From positions 49,035 through 113,034 of the forward strand of contig CAISIK010000083.1 of the NCBI GenBank assembly GCA_903885375.1: DNA of 64,000 nucleotides, read 5' to 3'. The notes under the pieces were generated by a model that saw nothing but the letters and a program-made list of their open reading frames with translations, did not search any database and was not told where the DNA came from. Below, one piece after another: positions 1 to 9,488 of this stretch. The translations under genes were made by a program, and so were the position numbers. The stretch is from an uncultured Pseudomonadota bacterium. Its GTDB lineage: Bacteria > Myxococcota_A > UBA796 > SXON01. Each line of letters starts with the position of its first letter. Within the stretch, counting starts at the first letter, position 1.

Positions 1-2
1 GC

Positions 3-476
3 CTCCTCTCCCATGCCGACGGCCACTACGACGAGCTCAGCGGGCGGGACAACCTCGAAGCCGCGCGACGGCTCGGCAACCTCACCGGGAATGTCGGCGA
101 GGTGCTGGCGCGCGTTGGCCTGGCCACGCGGGCCGACGACCCGGTTCGGCAGTACAGCGCGGGCATGCGGAAGCGGCTGGCCTTCGCGCGGGTGCTGCTC
201 AAGTCCCCGGCGCTCGCCCTGTTCGACGAGCCCTACGCCGCCCTCGACGCCGATGGCCACGTCCTCGTCGACACCCTCTTCCGCGAGCTCCACGCGGCGG
301 GCACCACCCTCGTGGTGAGCACCCACCAGGTCGGCCGCGTCGCCCCGATCAGCACGCACACCGCGGAGCTCGCTTCCGGGCGCCTTGTCGCCTTTGGTCG
401 CGCGGGCACCGATGCTCCCGGGGAACCGGTTAGCACCGCCCTCCCGACCGGGAACCTCGCCGAAGAGCGGCCGTGA
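3..476 (+). CDS. ccmA: Heme exporter ABC ATPase CcmA, C-terminal part (cut by window edge)
   Basis: ATP-binding subunit of the CcmABCD complex, which uses ATP to release holo-CcmE during cytochrome c maturation at the inner membrane. The reading frame is open from base 3, so the N-terminus with the Walker A motif lies outside the window. Visible motifs are the ABC signature region QYSAGMRKRLAFAR, the Walker B ALFDEPYAALD and the switch histidine in VVSTHQ. The stop overlaps the GTG start of ccmB by 4 bases (GTGA). The C-terminal tail after the switch is about 40 residues and poorly conserved-looking. Identity is secure because ccmB to ccmI follow in canonical order. Confidence 0.93.
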   Translation, partial: LLSHADGHYDELSGRDNLEAARRLGNLTGNVGEVLARVGLATRADDPVRQYSAGMRKRLAFARVLLKSPALALFDEPYAALDADGHVLVDTLFRELHAAGTTLVVSTHQVGRVAPISTHTAELASGRLVAFGRAGTDAPGEPVSTALPTGNLAEERP

Positions 477-1153
477 AGGAGATCCTCCGCCAGTGCACCC
501 TCGTCGTCCGCAAGGAACTGCTGCACCTGTGGCGAGGGCGCGCGCGGCTGGTGGCCACGGCCGCCTTCGCCTTCGCGAACCTCGTGGTGTTTTCCTTTGC
601 GGGGGGCCTGCACAGCGAGGCGTTGCGGACCAACGCGGCCGGCTTCCTCTGGGTGGGCATCCTGCTCGCGAGCACGCTCGCGCTGGGCGAGAGCTTCCGG
701 GTGGAGGTGCAGAACAATGCGCTCGAAGCCATGCTGCTCCTGCCAGTTCACCCGGCGGCGATCTTCTACGGCAAGGCCATCGGCAACCTCGTGCTGCTCA
801 CGCTGGTGGGCATGGTAATGATCCCGTTCTCGGTGGTGCTCTTCGATGCCACGCCGGCGGGGGGGCTCGGCCGCCTGTTCCTGACCATTCCGTTCGGGGC
901 GGCGGCGATCAGCGCGCCGGGCACGATGCATGCGGCGCTCTCCTCGCGAGCCCGCAGCCGCGACGTGCTGCTGCCCCTGCTGCTCTTTCCGCTCGTGGTC
1001 CCGGGTCTCGTCGCCGCGGTGCAGGCCACGCAGCTCGGTTTTGTGGGCGACGCCATGGGCGACTATGGCGACTGGCTCACGGTGCTCGCGGGGTTCTGCG
1101 TGGTCCAATGGGGGCTCGGCGGGCTCCTCTTCTCGTTCGTGGTGGAGGAATGA
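473..1153 (+). CDS. ccmB: Heme exporter membrane protein CcmB
   Basis: Membrane subunit of the CcmABCD complex of System I cytochrome c maturation. The 226-residue product starts at GTG overlapping the ccmA stop and shows the family pattern of six hydrophobic segments, beginning after a short cytoplasmic helix (KEILRQCTLVVRKELLHLWRGR). The stretch LGESFRVEVQNNALEAMLLLP near residues 77-97 matches the CcmB cytoplasmic loop. Length is normal for the family (about 220). It is translationally coupled to ccmA, and ccmC follows after 4 bases. Confidence 0.93.
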   Translation: MKEILRQCTLVVRKELLHLWRGRARLVATAAFAFANLVVFSFAGGLHSEALRTNAAGFLWVGILLASTLALGESFRVEVQNNALEAMLLLPVHPAAIFYGKAIGNLVLLTLVGMVMIPFSVVLFDATPAGGLGRLFLTIPFGAAAISAPGTMHAALSSRARSRDVLLPLLLFPLVVPGLVAAVQATQLGFVGDAMGDYGDWLTVLAGFCVVQWGLGGLLFSFVVEE

Positions 1154-1157
1154 ACCG

Positions 1158-1808
1158 GTGACTCGGAACCTCCTGATCACGGGCGCTCTCGCCGTCCTCC
1201 TTCAGGTGGGCGGCATGGTGGCCGGCCTCACGCTGTCGCCGCCGGAACAACACATGAGCGACCTCGTGCGCATCATGTTCGTGCACGTGCCGGTGGCCTG
1301 GGCGGCGATGGCCACCTTCACCGTCACCCTGGTCGCGGCGATCGGGTGGCTCTCCACGCGCCGCTGGGGCTGGGACCACCTCCTCGATGCCTCGCTGGAG
1401 GTCGGGGTGGTGCTCGGCGTACTGCTCTCCGTCCAGGGCTCCGTGTGGGGCTACCCCACCTGGGGCACCTGGTGGACGTGGGACCCGCGGCTCACCTCCG
1501 TGGCCGTCATGGTGCTGAGCTTCCTCGGCATCCTCGCGCTGCGCGCCTTCGTCGACGATCCCGACAAACGGGCGAGCTGGAGCGCGGCGGCGAGCATCCT
1601 GGCCTGGGGGTCGGTGCCCTTCACCTACTTCTGCGTGAAGGTGATGAACTCCCTGCACCAGAAGCAGACCCCCTGGGGCGCGATGGCGCCCGAAATGCTG
1701 CGCGTACTGCTCCTCAACACGGGCACAGTCACGATCCTCACCCTCTGGATGCTGGTGGCTCGCTACCGGCTCGCCCGCGTGGAACTGCAACGGGAGCTGG
1801 ACACATGA
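1158..1808 (+). CDS. ccmC: Heme exporter/handling protein CcmC
   Basis: Membrane protein that presents periplasmic heme to CcmE. The product is 216 residues and contains the tryptophan-rich heme-binding WWD motif, WGTWWTWDPRLTS, at about residues 102-114, with a histidine before it (FVHVPVAW) and another after it (NSLHQKQTPWG) that match the axial ligands of the family. Six hydrophobic segments are visible. I chose GTG at 1158, 4 bases after ccmB, because the longer open frame upstream lies inside ccmB and lacks a membrane-protein N-terminus. The stop overlaps the ccmD start (ATGA). Confidence 0.93.
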   Translation: MTRNLLITGALAVLLQVGGMVAGLTLSPPEQHMSDLVRIMFVHVPVAWAAMATFTVTLVAAIGWLSTRRWGWDHLLDASLEVGVVLGVLLSVQGSVWGYPTWGTWWTWDPRLTSVAVMVLSFLGILALRAFVDDPDKRASWSAAASILAWGSVPFTYFCVKVMNSLHQKQTPWGAMAPEMLRVLLLNTGTVTILTLWMLVARYRLARVELQRELDT

Positions 1809-1939
1809 TGGGCGTCGTCACCGATCCCTGGCCCTACGTGTGGGCCGCGTACGGCGCCACCACCCTGGCGCTCGGCGCCTATCTCGTGTCGTTGTGGGTC
1901 CGCAGTCAACCCTCGGGAGGCACCAGTGAAGAACGCTAA
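1805..1939 (+). CDS. ccmD: Heme exporter small subunit CcmD
   Basis: 44-residue single-pass membrane protein between ccmC and ccmE. In System I, CcmD stabilises CcmC-CcmE and is needed for release of holo-CcmE from the ABC complex. The sequence has the typical N-terminal PYVWAAYGAT stretch, which leads into one hydrophobic helix (TTLALGAYLVSLWV) and a short polar tail. It starts at ATG 1805 overlapping the ccmC stop; a second ATG follows directly at 1808. Its end overlaps the ccmE GTG start by 14 bases. Identification relies on size, topology, the WAAYG pattern and gene order. Confidence 0.85.
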   Translation: MMGVVTDPWPYVWAAYGATTLALGAYLVSLWVRSQPSGGTSEER

Positions 1940-2357
1940 GCTGCCGGCGATCCTTGTCGGCCTGTCCGTGGTGGGCGTCCTCGGATTCCTCGCGTTCGGC
2001 AGCATGGGCGACAACCTCGTGTACTACTGGTCGCCCTCCGAGCTCCGCGCCGCGGCCGACGGCGGGGCCGGCGGCATGGTGCGCCTTGGGGGACTCGTGA
2101 AGGCCGGCAGTGTGCGGGTGGAGGGCACAAAGACGGTGTTCACGGTGGAGGACCACGGCGCAAGCGTGGAGGTGCGCACGGCCGCCATCCCGCCGCAGAT
2201 GTTCCGCGAGGGCATCGGCGTGGTGGTGGAGGGGAGCCTCGGTCCCGACGGCGTCTTCGAGAGCAAGCGGCTCCTCGTGAAGCACGACGAGAACTACAAG
2301 GCGCCGACCGACGGCAACCTGTCCCAGGACCAGACCCGCTCGCTCGAGGGGGACTGA
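1926..2357 (+). CDS. ccmE: Periplasmic heme chaperone CcmE
   Basis: Heme chaperone that binds heme covalently in the periplasm and hands it to CcmF. The 143-residue protein has an N-terminal membrane anchor (about residues 6-25) and an OB-fold-like periplasmic domain. The heme-attachment motif HDENY is present, with H120 as the covalent ligand and Y124 as the axial ligand. This is the classical His-type CcmE, not the Cys variant found in some deltaproteobacteria and archaea. GTG start within the end of ccmD; ccmF follows one base after the stop. Confidence 0.95.
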   Translation: MKNAKLPAILVGLSVVGVLGFLAFGSMGDNLVYYWSPSELRAAADGGAGGMVRLGGLVKAGSVRVEGTKTVFTVEDHGASVEVRTAAIPPQMFREGIGVVVEGSLGPDGVFESKRLLVKHDENYKAPTDGNLSQDQTRSLEGD

Positions 2358-2358
2358 C

Positions 2359-4313
<1,955 letters not shown>

Positions 4314-4317
<4 letters not shown>

Positions 4318-4835
4318 ACTGGAAGGTGCTGCTGGTCGGGCTGGCGCTGGTGGTGCCGCTCGTGTGGGTGCTGGGGAGCGGGTTCGGGAAGGACCCGCAG
4401 TACATCCCCTCCCCGCTCATCGGGAAGCCCGCGCCCGACTTCACGCTGCCGATGCTCGACGGCGAGGGGCGCACCCTCCACCTCGCCGAGCTCCGCGGCA
4501 AGCCCACGCTGCTCAACTTCTGGGCCACGTGGTGCGACACCTGCCGGGTGGAGCACCCCATCCTCGTGAGCCTGAGCCGCACCTACGCCGGGCGGGTGAA
4601 CTTCGTGGGCGTGGCCTACCTCGACACCGAGCCCAAGCTGCGTGGATGGTTGGCGGCGCACGGCGGGATGGCATTCCCCACCCTCATCGACGTGGGCAGC
4701 ACCGCCGCCGTTGCCTTCGGCGTGGGGCGGCTGCCCGAGAGCTACCTCATCGACGCCGAAGGCATCATCCGCGAGAAGTACTTCGGCGTGGTCCCCTCCG
4801 CGGAGGTGATCACCACGCTTGAGGAGATGCTGTGA
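4314..4835 (+). CDS. ccmG: Periplasmic thiol:disulfide oxidoreductase CcmG/DsbE
   Basis: Membrane-anchored thioredoxin-like protein that keeps apocytochrome or CcmH thiols reduced before heme attachment. From ATG 4314 the product is 173 residues: an N-terminal signal anchor (about residues 5-23), then a thioredoxin fold with active site WCDTC (C74, C77). The LNFWATWC context is typical. The family usually has WCxxC with Pro after the first Cys; here it is Asp, a small departure. An in-frame ATG upstream at 4287 lies inside ccmF and would spoil the signal anchor. Stop overlaps ccmH (GTGA). Confidence 0.92.
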
Positions 4836-5419
4836 CCGGGGCCGTTCTCGCGCTGTGGTCGGTGGCGATGGCCGCCGGCCCCGAGCCCGCTGCGGCGCCG
4901 GAGACCGTCGCCGCGCCGGAGCCTGTCGCCGCCGGGGCGCAGCTCGTCGTCGAGCCGGCCCCGGAAGCGGCGCCGGTGGCCCTCGGCCTCGACCCGGCCA
5001 CGATCGTAGGCACGCCCGAGGGCGCCCCGCTCGCCGGCGAAGCGCTCGCCGAGGCCACGCGCGCCACCGGCCTGAAGTTGCGTTGCCCCACCTGCCAGGG
5101 GATGAGCGTGGCGGAGAGCCCTGCGGAGGGCGCCCGCGCGATGAAGGTGGAGGTCGAGAAGATGCACGCGGCCGGCTTCTCCGAGCAGCAGGTGCTCGAC
5201 TTCTTCGAGGCCTCGTACGGCCCGTTCATCCTGCTCGCTCCCCGCCGCGAGGGCGCCAACCTCGCGCTCTGGATCGCACCACCCGCCTTGCTCCTCCTCG
5301 GCGGCCTTCTCGCGATGGGCCAGCTCCGGCGCGGTCGCAAGGCGCTCCCTCCCCCGCCCCCGTCGGCCGGCGAAACCGATCCCTGGCGCGAACGTGTGCG
5401 TCGCGAGATTGAAGAATGA
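4832..5419 (+). CDS. ccmH: Cytochrome c maturation protein CcmH
   Basis: Membrane-anchored thioreductase that acts with CcmF on apocytochrome CxxCH motifs. The diagnostic LRCPTCQG motif is at residues 83-90 (C85, C88), followed by the helical domain typical of CcmH (AESPAEGARAMKVEVEKM) and a C-terminal membrane helix (IAPPALLLLGGLLAMGQ). It is longer than usual (195 residues) because about 60 Ala/Pro/Glu-rich residues separate the signal peptide from the catalytic domain; I do not know what this linker does. GTG start inside the ccmG stop; stop overlaps the next gene. Confidence 0.92.
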   Translation: MTGAVLALWSVAMAAGPEPAAAPETVAAPEPVAAGAQLVVEPAPEAAPVALGLDPATIVGTPEGAPLAGEALAEATRATGLKLRCPTCQGMSVAESPAEGARAMKVEVEKMHAAGFSEQQVLDFFEASYGPFILLAPRREGANLALWIAPPALLLLGGLLAMGQLRRGRKALPPPPPSAGETDPWRERVRREIEE

Positions 5420-6789
5420 ACCTCGACAGTCTCCTCCAGCCCCTCAGCCTCTTCCCCCTCGCCATGGGTGCCCTCGGCGTGGGCGCTGGCGTGGGCGCGG
5501 CCATCTCGCTCGCCTCCACCCGCCGCGAGGGCCGCGCGAGCCCCACCCCGCTCGCCGATCTCAAGGCGCAGCAGGGCAGCCTCTACGCCCAGCTCAAGGA
5601 GCTCGACGACACGCGCGACAAGATGGACGCCGAGCTCTACCTCGCGGAGCGGGAGAAGCTCCTCGCCACCGCCGCCCGCGTCGTGCAATCGCTCGAGGAG
5701 TTCGCCTCGGCACCCGCGCCCACACCGGCGCCGGCCCGTGCCGAGCGCGCGCCCAACTGGTTCGACCAGCACCCCCGCCTCACCTCCGCGATCTGGGGGC
5801 TCGGCGCCGCCGCGCTCGTACTCGGCCTGAAGGCCGGGCTCGACGAGTACTCCCGGCCGCGCGGGGAGGGCGAGGGAATCACGGGTGGTGGCGGTGGTGG
5901 GAGTGGCGGCGGCCAGGCCAGCGCGCCGTCGGTGGCCCCGGAGGTCGCCGCCGAGCTGGCCGACCTCGAGGCGCGGGTGGCGGCCGACCCGACCGACGTG
6001 AAGGCGGCGAACGAGCTCGGCCACGCCTACATCGCCATGGGCCGGGTGATGGAGTCCTGGAAGCTCGCAGAGGCCGTGGTGGCCATCGCGCCCGACGACC
6101 CCGAGGCCCGGGTGCATCAGGCGGTCACGCTGCTCAACATCGGCGACACCGAGATGGCCGCGGCGCTGCTCGACAAGGTCCTGGAGACGCACCCCGACCA
6201 GGCCGAGGCGCTGGGCTACCGCGGCGTCCAGGCCGCCAAGGACGGCGACCGCGAGCGCGCCGTGGCGCTCTTCACGCGCGGACGCACCGCCGACCCCGCC
6301 CAGGCCACCACCTTCAACACCCTCATCGCGCAGGTGGACCGGATGGTCGCCGCCGGGGCCGCCCAGCGCGCGGCCGAGGCGTCTGGCGGCGTCGGGCCGA
6401 CCGGTCCGGGTCAGGAGCCCGCACCGCAGCCCGGGCAGGCGCAGGCGGCGCCCACCCCCACGGGCGAGCCCGAGTTCCAGGGCGAGGTCCGCCTCGCGGC
6501 GGGGTTGCCCGCCACGGGCACCCTGTTCATCTACGTGCGCGCCGAAGGCGTCACGAGCGGCCCCCCGCTGCGGGTGAAGAAGCTCCCCGCCGTCTTCCCG
6601 GCCACGTTCTCGATCGGTCCGGGTGACTCGCCGATGGGCGGCACGCTCCCCGCCGGCAAGGTGCAGCTCAGCGCACGGCTCGACGCCGACGGCAACGTGA
6701 TGACCAAGACCCCCAACGATCCCGTCGCCCTGAGCGCCCCCGTGGAGGCCGGCGCCTCCGGGCTCGTGCTGGAGCTGGCCGCCCCCTGA
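5416..6789 (+). CDS. ccmI: CcmI-like TPR protein, apocytochrome c chaperone candidate
   Basis: Last gene of the ccm operon, 457 residues. An N-terminal membrane segment (about residues 10-32) is followed by a coiled region typical of CcmI (LKELDDTRDKMDAELYLAER), a second membrane segment near residue 127, a Gly/Ser-rich linker and TPR repeats (about residues 170-310). The final 120 residues form a beta-rich domain resembling the periplasmic C-terminus seen in some CcmI proteins. In System I, CcmI delivers apocytochrome c to CcmFH. Assigned from architecture and operon position; the exact role of the C-terminal domain is inferred. Confidence 0.82.
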   Translation: MNLDSLLQPLSLFPLAMGALGVGAGVGAAISLASTRREGRASPTPLADLKAQQGSLYAQLKELDDTRDKMDAELYLAEREKLLATAARVVQSLEEFASAPAPTPAPARAERAPNWFDQHPRLTSAIWGLGAAALVLGLKAGLDEYSRPRGEGEGITGGGGGGSGGGQASAPSVAPEVAAELADLEARVAADPTDVKAANELGHAYIAMGRVMESWKLAEAVVAIAPDDPEARVHQAVTLLNIGDTEMAAALLDKVLETHPDQAEALGYRGVQAAKDGDRERAVALFTRGRTADPAQATTFNTLIAQVDRMVAAGAAQRAAEASGGVGPTGPGQEPAPQPGQAQAAPTPTGEPEFQGEVRLAAGLPATGTLFIYVRAEGVTSGPPLRVKKLPAVFPATFSIGPGDSPMGGTLPAGKVQLSARLDADGNVMTKTPNDPVALSAPVEAGASGLVLELAAP

Positions 6790-6798
6790 GCGCGGCCG

Positions 6799-7377
6799 TC
6801 AGCCCTCGATGGGCTCCCCCCGGCAGGCGCGCTCCACCTGATCGAGCCGGTCCTGCCCCCAGATGAGGGGCCCGCCATCCACCCTGAAGCTCGGCACGCC
6901 GAAAACCCCGGCTTCGACGGCGAGCCGTGTCGCAGCCACGAGCTCCTCGCGGCGCCCAGGCGCCTGCGCCAGCTCCGCCTCGCTCACGCCGAGGCTGCGG
7001 AGCACGCCGGGATCGCCCACGTCGCGGCCCTCGCCCCAGGTGGCGTGGAAGAAGCTGCGCATCCGGGCGGGCGTGGGGTCGAGCAGGAAGACCCGGAGCG
7101 GGAGGACGGTGCGGAGCGGAAACGCCTCCGGCCACCGGAAGGGCACGCCCCACCAGCGCGCCCACCGCCCGAGGTCGCGCAGCGTGTACTGCCGCTTCAC
7201 CTCCGACATGGCGCCGATGGGCACATCGACCTGGCCCACCTCCCGAAACAGCGCGCCGAGCAGCAGCGGGCGCAGGACGAGCGTGGCGCCGGTGCGCCGG
7301 GCCACCCCCTCCACCTGCATGCCGGCGAGGTAGGCGAAGGGGCTCGAGAAGTCGAAGAAGAATTCGAGTTGGGGCAC
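6799..7377 (-). CDS. Kappa-GST/HCCA-isomerase-like DsbA-family protein
   Basis: 192-residue thioredoxin-fold protein of the 2-hydroxychromene-2-carboxylate isomerase/kappa glutathione transferase branch of the DsbA family. The N-terminal PQLEFFFDFSSPFAYLA pattern is typical: the CxxC of DsbA is replaced by Ser-Pro-Phe, so it cannot be a disulfide oxidase of the usual type. The C-terminal GVFGVPSFRVDGGPLIWGQDRLDQVE holds the cis-proline loop (GVPSF) and the dimer-side helix. The GTG start at 7377 lies one base after the stop of the upstream Tpt1/Nudix gene, so the two are cotranscribed. Substrate unknown. Confidence 0.8.
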   Translation of the reverse strand: MPQLEFFFDFSSPFAYLAGMQVEGVARRTGATLVLRPLLLGALFREVGQVDVPIGAMSEVKRQYTLRDLGRWARWWGVPFRWPEAFPLRTVLPLRVFLLDPTPARMRSFFHATWGEGRDVGDPGVLRSLGVSEAELAQAPGRREELVAATRLAVEAGVFGVPSFRVDGGPLIWGQDRLDQVERACRGEPIEG

Positions 7378-7378
7378 G

Positions 7379-8404
7379 CTACTCCGCCTCCGGCACACGC
7401 AGCTCGCTGGGCGGCACCCCCAGCTCGATGGCCCGCTCATCGAGCGCCTGGAGCAGCCGCCCGAGCGCCGAACGCAGGCTCGGATGGGAGAGCACGGCGA
7501 GCGCCTCGGTGAGCCCGAACCAGCGCACCTCCTCGATGCCCTCGTCGGCCAGCGGCTTGAAGTCCTCGAAGGGCTCCGCCAGCTCGATGAGGAACAGGTA
7601 GATCGTCTTGAGGCGGGGGGTGCCCTCGCGGGTGTAGAAGCCGTACCGCACCGAGCCGAGCCCGCGCACGAGCCGCACCGGCACGGTCACGCCCATCTCC
7701 TCGCGCATCTCCCGCACGGCCGCCACCTCGGGCGGCTCGCCGGCCTCCAGCTTGCCCTTCGCCACCTCCCAGGTGGAGGCGTGCCGCCTCGCCACGCGGA
7801 TGAGGCCGATGCGGGGCGCACCGGTGCTCCAGTCCACCACGAAGCCGCCCGCGCTCGCCTGCTCGGAGTAGCCCTCCCGCAGGTTCAGCACGTGCCGCAT
7901 GGGGATGTTGCTGGCGAGGAACAGGCCCGCGCGGGTGCGGAGGATGCGCACGCCATCGCGGCGAGCCCGGGCGGCATCGACCACCAGCACCATGGGGTCC
8001 ACGAAGGTGCGGTGCGCCACCCGCCAGGCCGCCGGCTCGAGGCGGGAGAGCGGTACCCCCGCGCCGTTGGGCGCCCACAGCCCGCCTTCGCGCTCGTACA
8101 GCGGCAGGCGCCCGCGGGGCGCGGCGTGGAACAGGAGGTCGGGGCCGGAATATCGCTCGGGGGTGCTCTGCAGGATGAGGCGGATGCGCCCCTCGTCGAA
8201 CTCGATCCGGGCGCCGACGAGGCAGCGCGAGGCGCCGTTCACGTCATCCACCGCGACCGGTCGACGGATGGTCCGCGCCGTGACCCGCGCCACATCCTCC
8301 ACGCAGAACCACCCCTCCCCATCGGGGACCAGCCCGGTAGGAGCTGGGTGCCGAAGGAGATACTGGATCGTCTTGCTGAGCCGGATCAGATCGAGGCCCG
8401 CCAA
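7379..8404 (-). CDS. Tpt1/KptA-like RNA 2'-phosphotransferase domain fused to a Nudix hydrolase
   Basis: Two-domain protein of 341 residues. Residues 7-175 resemble Tpt1/KptA: LSKTIQYLLRH (with the catalytic-type R18-H19), GWFCVEDVARV, then LLFHAAPRG in the place of the LYHGTS element, and a typical GVRILRTRAGLFLASNIP end. Residues 185-335 are a Nudix fold with a perfect Nudix box, G217 to V239, matching GX5EX7REUXEEXGU. Tpt1 moves an RNA 2'-phosphate to NAD and makes ADP-ribose 1'',2''-cyclic phosphate; many Nudix enzymes hydrolyse ADP-ribose compounds, so the fusion makes chemical sense, but this is inference. TTG start chosen because AAAAAGGAG lies 6 bases upstream. Confidence 0.82.
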   Translation of the reverse strand: MAGLDLIRLSKTIQYLLRHPAPTGLVPDGEGWFCVEDVARVTARTIRRPVAVDDVNGASRCLVGARIEFDEGRIRLILQSTPERYSGPDLLFHAAPRGRLPLYEREGGLWAPNGAGVPLSRLEPAAWRVAHRTFVDPMVLVVDAARARRDGVRILRTRAGLFLASNIPMRHVLNLREGYSEQASAGGFVVDWSTGAPRIGLIRVARRHASTWEVAKGKLEAGEPPEVAAVREMREEMGVTVPVRLVRGLGSVRYGFYTREGTPRLKTIYLFLIELAEPFEDFKPLADEGIEEVRWFGLTEALAVLSHPSLRSALGRLLQALDERAIELGVPPSELRVPEAE

Positions 8405-8430
8405 GGGGTCTCCTTTTTCGCCAATACCCG

Positions 8431-8459
8431 ATCGTGTCCCTCTCTCGCCAGACTGTCAA
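8431..8459 (-). promoter_or_regulatory. Sigma70-type promoter candidate for the Tpt1/Nudix gene pair
   Basis: On the minus strand a perfect -35 TTGACA (8459-8454) is followed after exactly 17 bases by CACGAT (8436-8431), which keeps the A and T most important in a -10 box. The predicted start of transcription is near 8424, about 20 bases before the TTG codon, leaving room for the AAAAAGGAG ribosome site. It lies in one of the few real gaps of this gene string. Confidence 0.5.
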
Positions 8460-8474
8460 GCGCCCCGGGGCGCT
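8459..8474. repeat. 16-bp perfect palindrome next to the promoter
   Basis: AGCGCCCCGGGGCGCT is a perfect 16-base palindrome immediately downstream of the 8478-9488 gene and touching the -35 box of the next promoter. No T-run follows on the minus strand, so an intrinsic terminator is not convincing; an operator is the other possibility. Confidence 0.4.
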
Positions 8475-8477
8475 CGG

Positions 8478-9488
8478 TCACATGGGCGGGTCGACCAGAT
8501 CACGCCAGATGCGGTCTACCCGCGCCGCGGCTTCGCCGACCTGGGTGCTGAACCACCGCCAGCGCGCCAGGCGCTCGGTGGGCGGCGGATCGGCCGGAAG
8601 GTCGACGACCCACTCCGCATCGGAAACGAACGTGCCGCCGAGGAAGCGGAAGGTTTCAAAAAGCGGGAGCTGCGCCTGCCCCTCGCCCTCACTCGCGCCA
8701 AGCGCGCGGGCGAGGCCCACGGCCACGGCATCGGTGGAGGGGTCGAGCGGGGGCAGCATGCCGCCGGGGGGAAGGAGGCCGAAGTGGCCGAGGAGCTCAT
8801 CGAGCGCGAGCGCGAGGGCGGGCGAGCCGCGGTCGCGGAGCGTTGCGGCGTGGGCGAGGAGCTCGACCAGCGTGGCGCGCACCGTGGGGTGGAGGCGGGC
8901 CACGGTGGCGTTGGCATCGAGGTCGAGGTCATCGTTGCCCAGCGGCGCCACCAGCGCCGACGTGATGGGCTCGCCCCGCTGACCGCTGAGCGTGCGGCCC
9001 GCGCGCAGGGCCACGGCCACCCGCACGAGCGGGGCAGCGGGCGCGCCGAAGAGCAGGTCGAACAGCGCGGGCTCCATCGGCATGCCGAGCCGGGCGAACC
9101 CACCCGCCACGCGCGCCGCCAGCGCCTGCGACGAGGGGTCGACGCCCTCGCCCAACGCGAGGAGCGCGCGTGTGGCCGGATGTTCGCCGGGGCCGCTGCG
9201 CGCCACCTCGAACCACGCTCCCCGCCCATCCACCGACAGGCTCATCGCCAGCGGCGCCTCGCGCGGGCCGGCCACGACGACCAGCGCGCCGGAGCCCAGC
9301 TCCCGGCCCACACCGCAGGAGGCGAGCGCCGCCGAATGGAGCACCGCCGGACCGGAGATCACCCCGATGTCGCCAGGATTTCCGAGGATTTCGACGCGGA
9401 TGCGCTGACCGAAGGTGCGCGCCCGGGAGAGCAGCAGGATGCCCGCCACCATGGTGGCGGGGCTCGATCCGCGCAGGCAGACGTTCAC
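8478..9488 (-). CDS. Hypothetical protein, 336 aa
   Basis: Not recognised. The product is Ala/Leu-rich with no clear signal peptide, no obvious membrane helix and no catalytic motif I can name. The N-terminal half (ILGNPGDIGVISGPAVLHSA, GSGALVVVAGPREAPLAMSLSVDG) looks alpha/beta; the rest is predicted mostly helical. GTG start at 9488 overlaps the stop of the upstream gene (GTGA), so the two are translated together and probably function together. A 16-base palindrome and a fresh promoter follow, separating it from the Tpt1/Nudix gene. Confidence 0.75.
   Translation of the reverse strand: MNVCLRGSSPATMVAGILLLSRARTFGQRIRVEILGNPGDIGVISGPAVLHSAALASCGVGRELGSGALVVVAGPREAPLAMSLSVDGRGAWFEVARSGPGEHPATRALLALGEGVDPSSQALAARVAGGFARLGMPMEPALFDLLFGAPAAPLVRVAVALRAGRTLSGQRGEPITSALVAPLGNDDLDLDANATVARLHPTVRATLVELLAHAATLRDRGSPALALALDELLGHFGLLPPGGMLPPLDPSTDAVAVGLARALGASEGEGQAQLPLFETFRFLGGTFVSDAEWVVDLPADPPPTERLARWRWFSTQVGEAAARVDRIWRDLVDPPM

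Noticed and set aside
233..1180. 315-codon antisense frame over ccmA-ccmB
   Set aside because: No family features; ccmA and ccmB cover the same bases in the right order and phase.
6799..7377. Disulfide oxidase DsbA helping the ccm genes next to it
   Set aside because: No CxxC at the active site; the FDFSSPFAYLA pattern is that of HCCA isomerase/kappa GST, and the gene is on the opposite strand.
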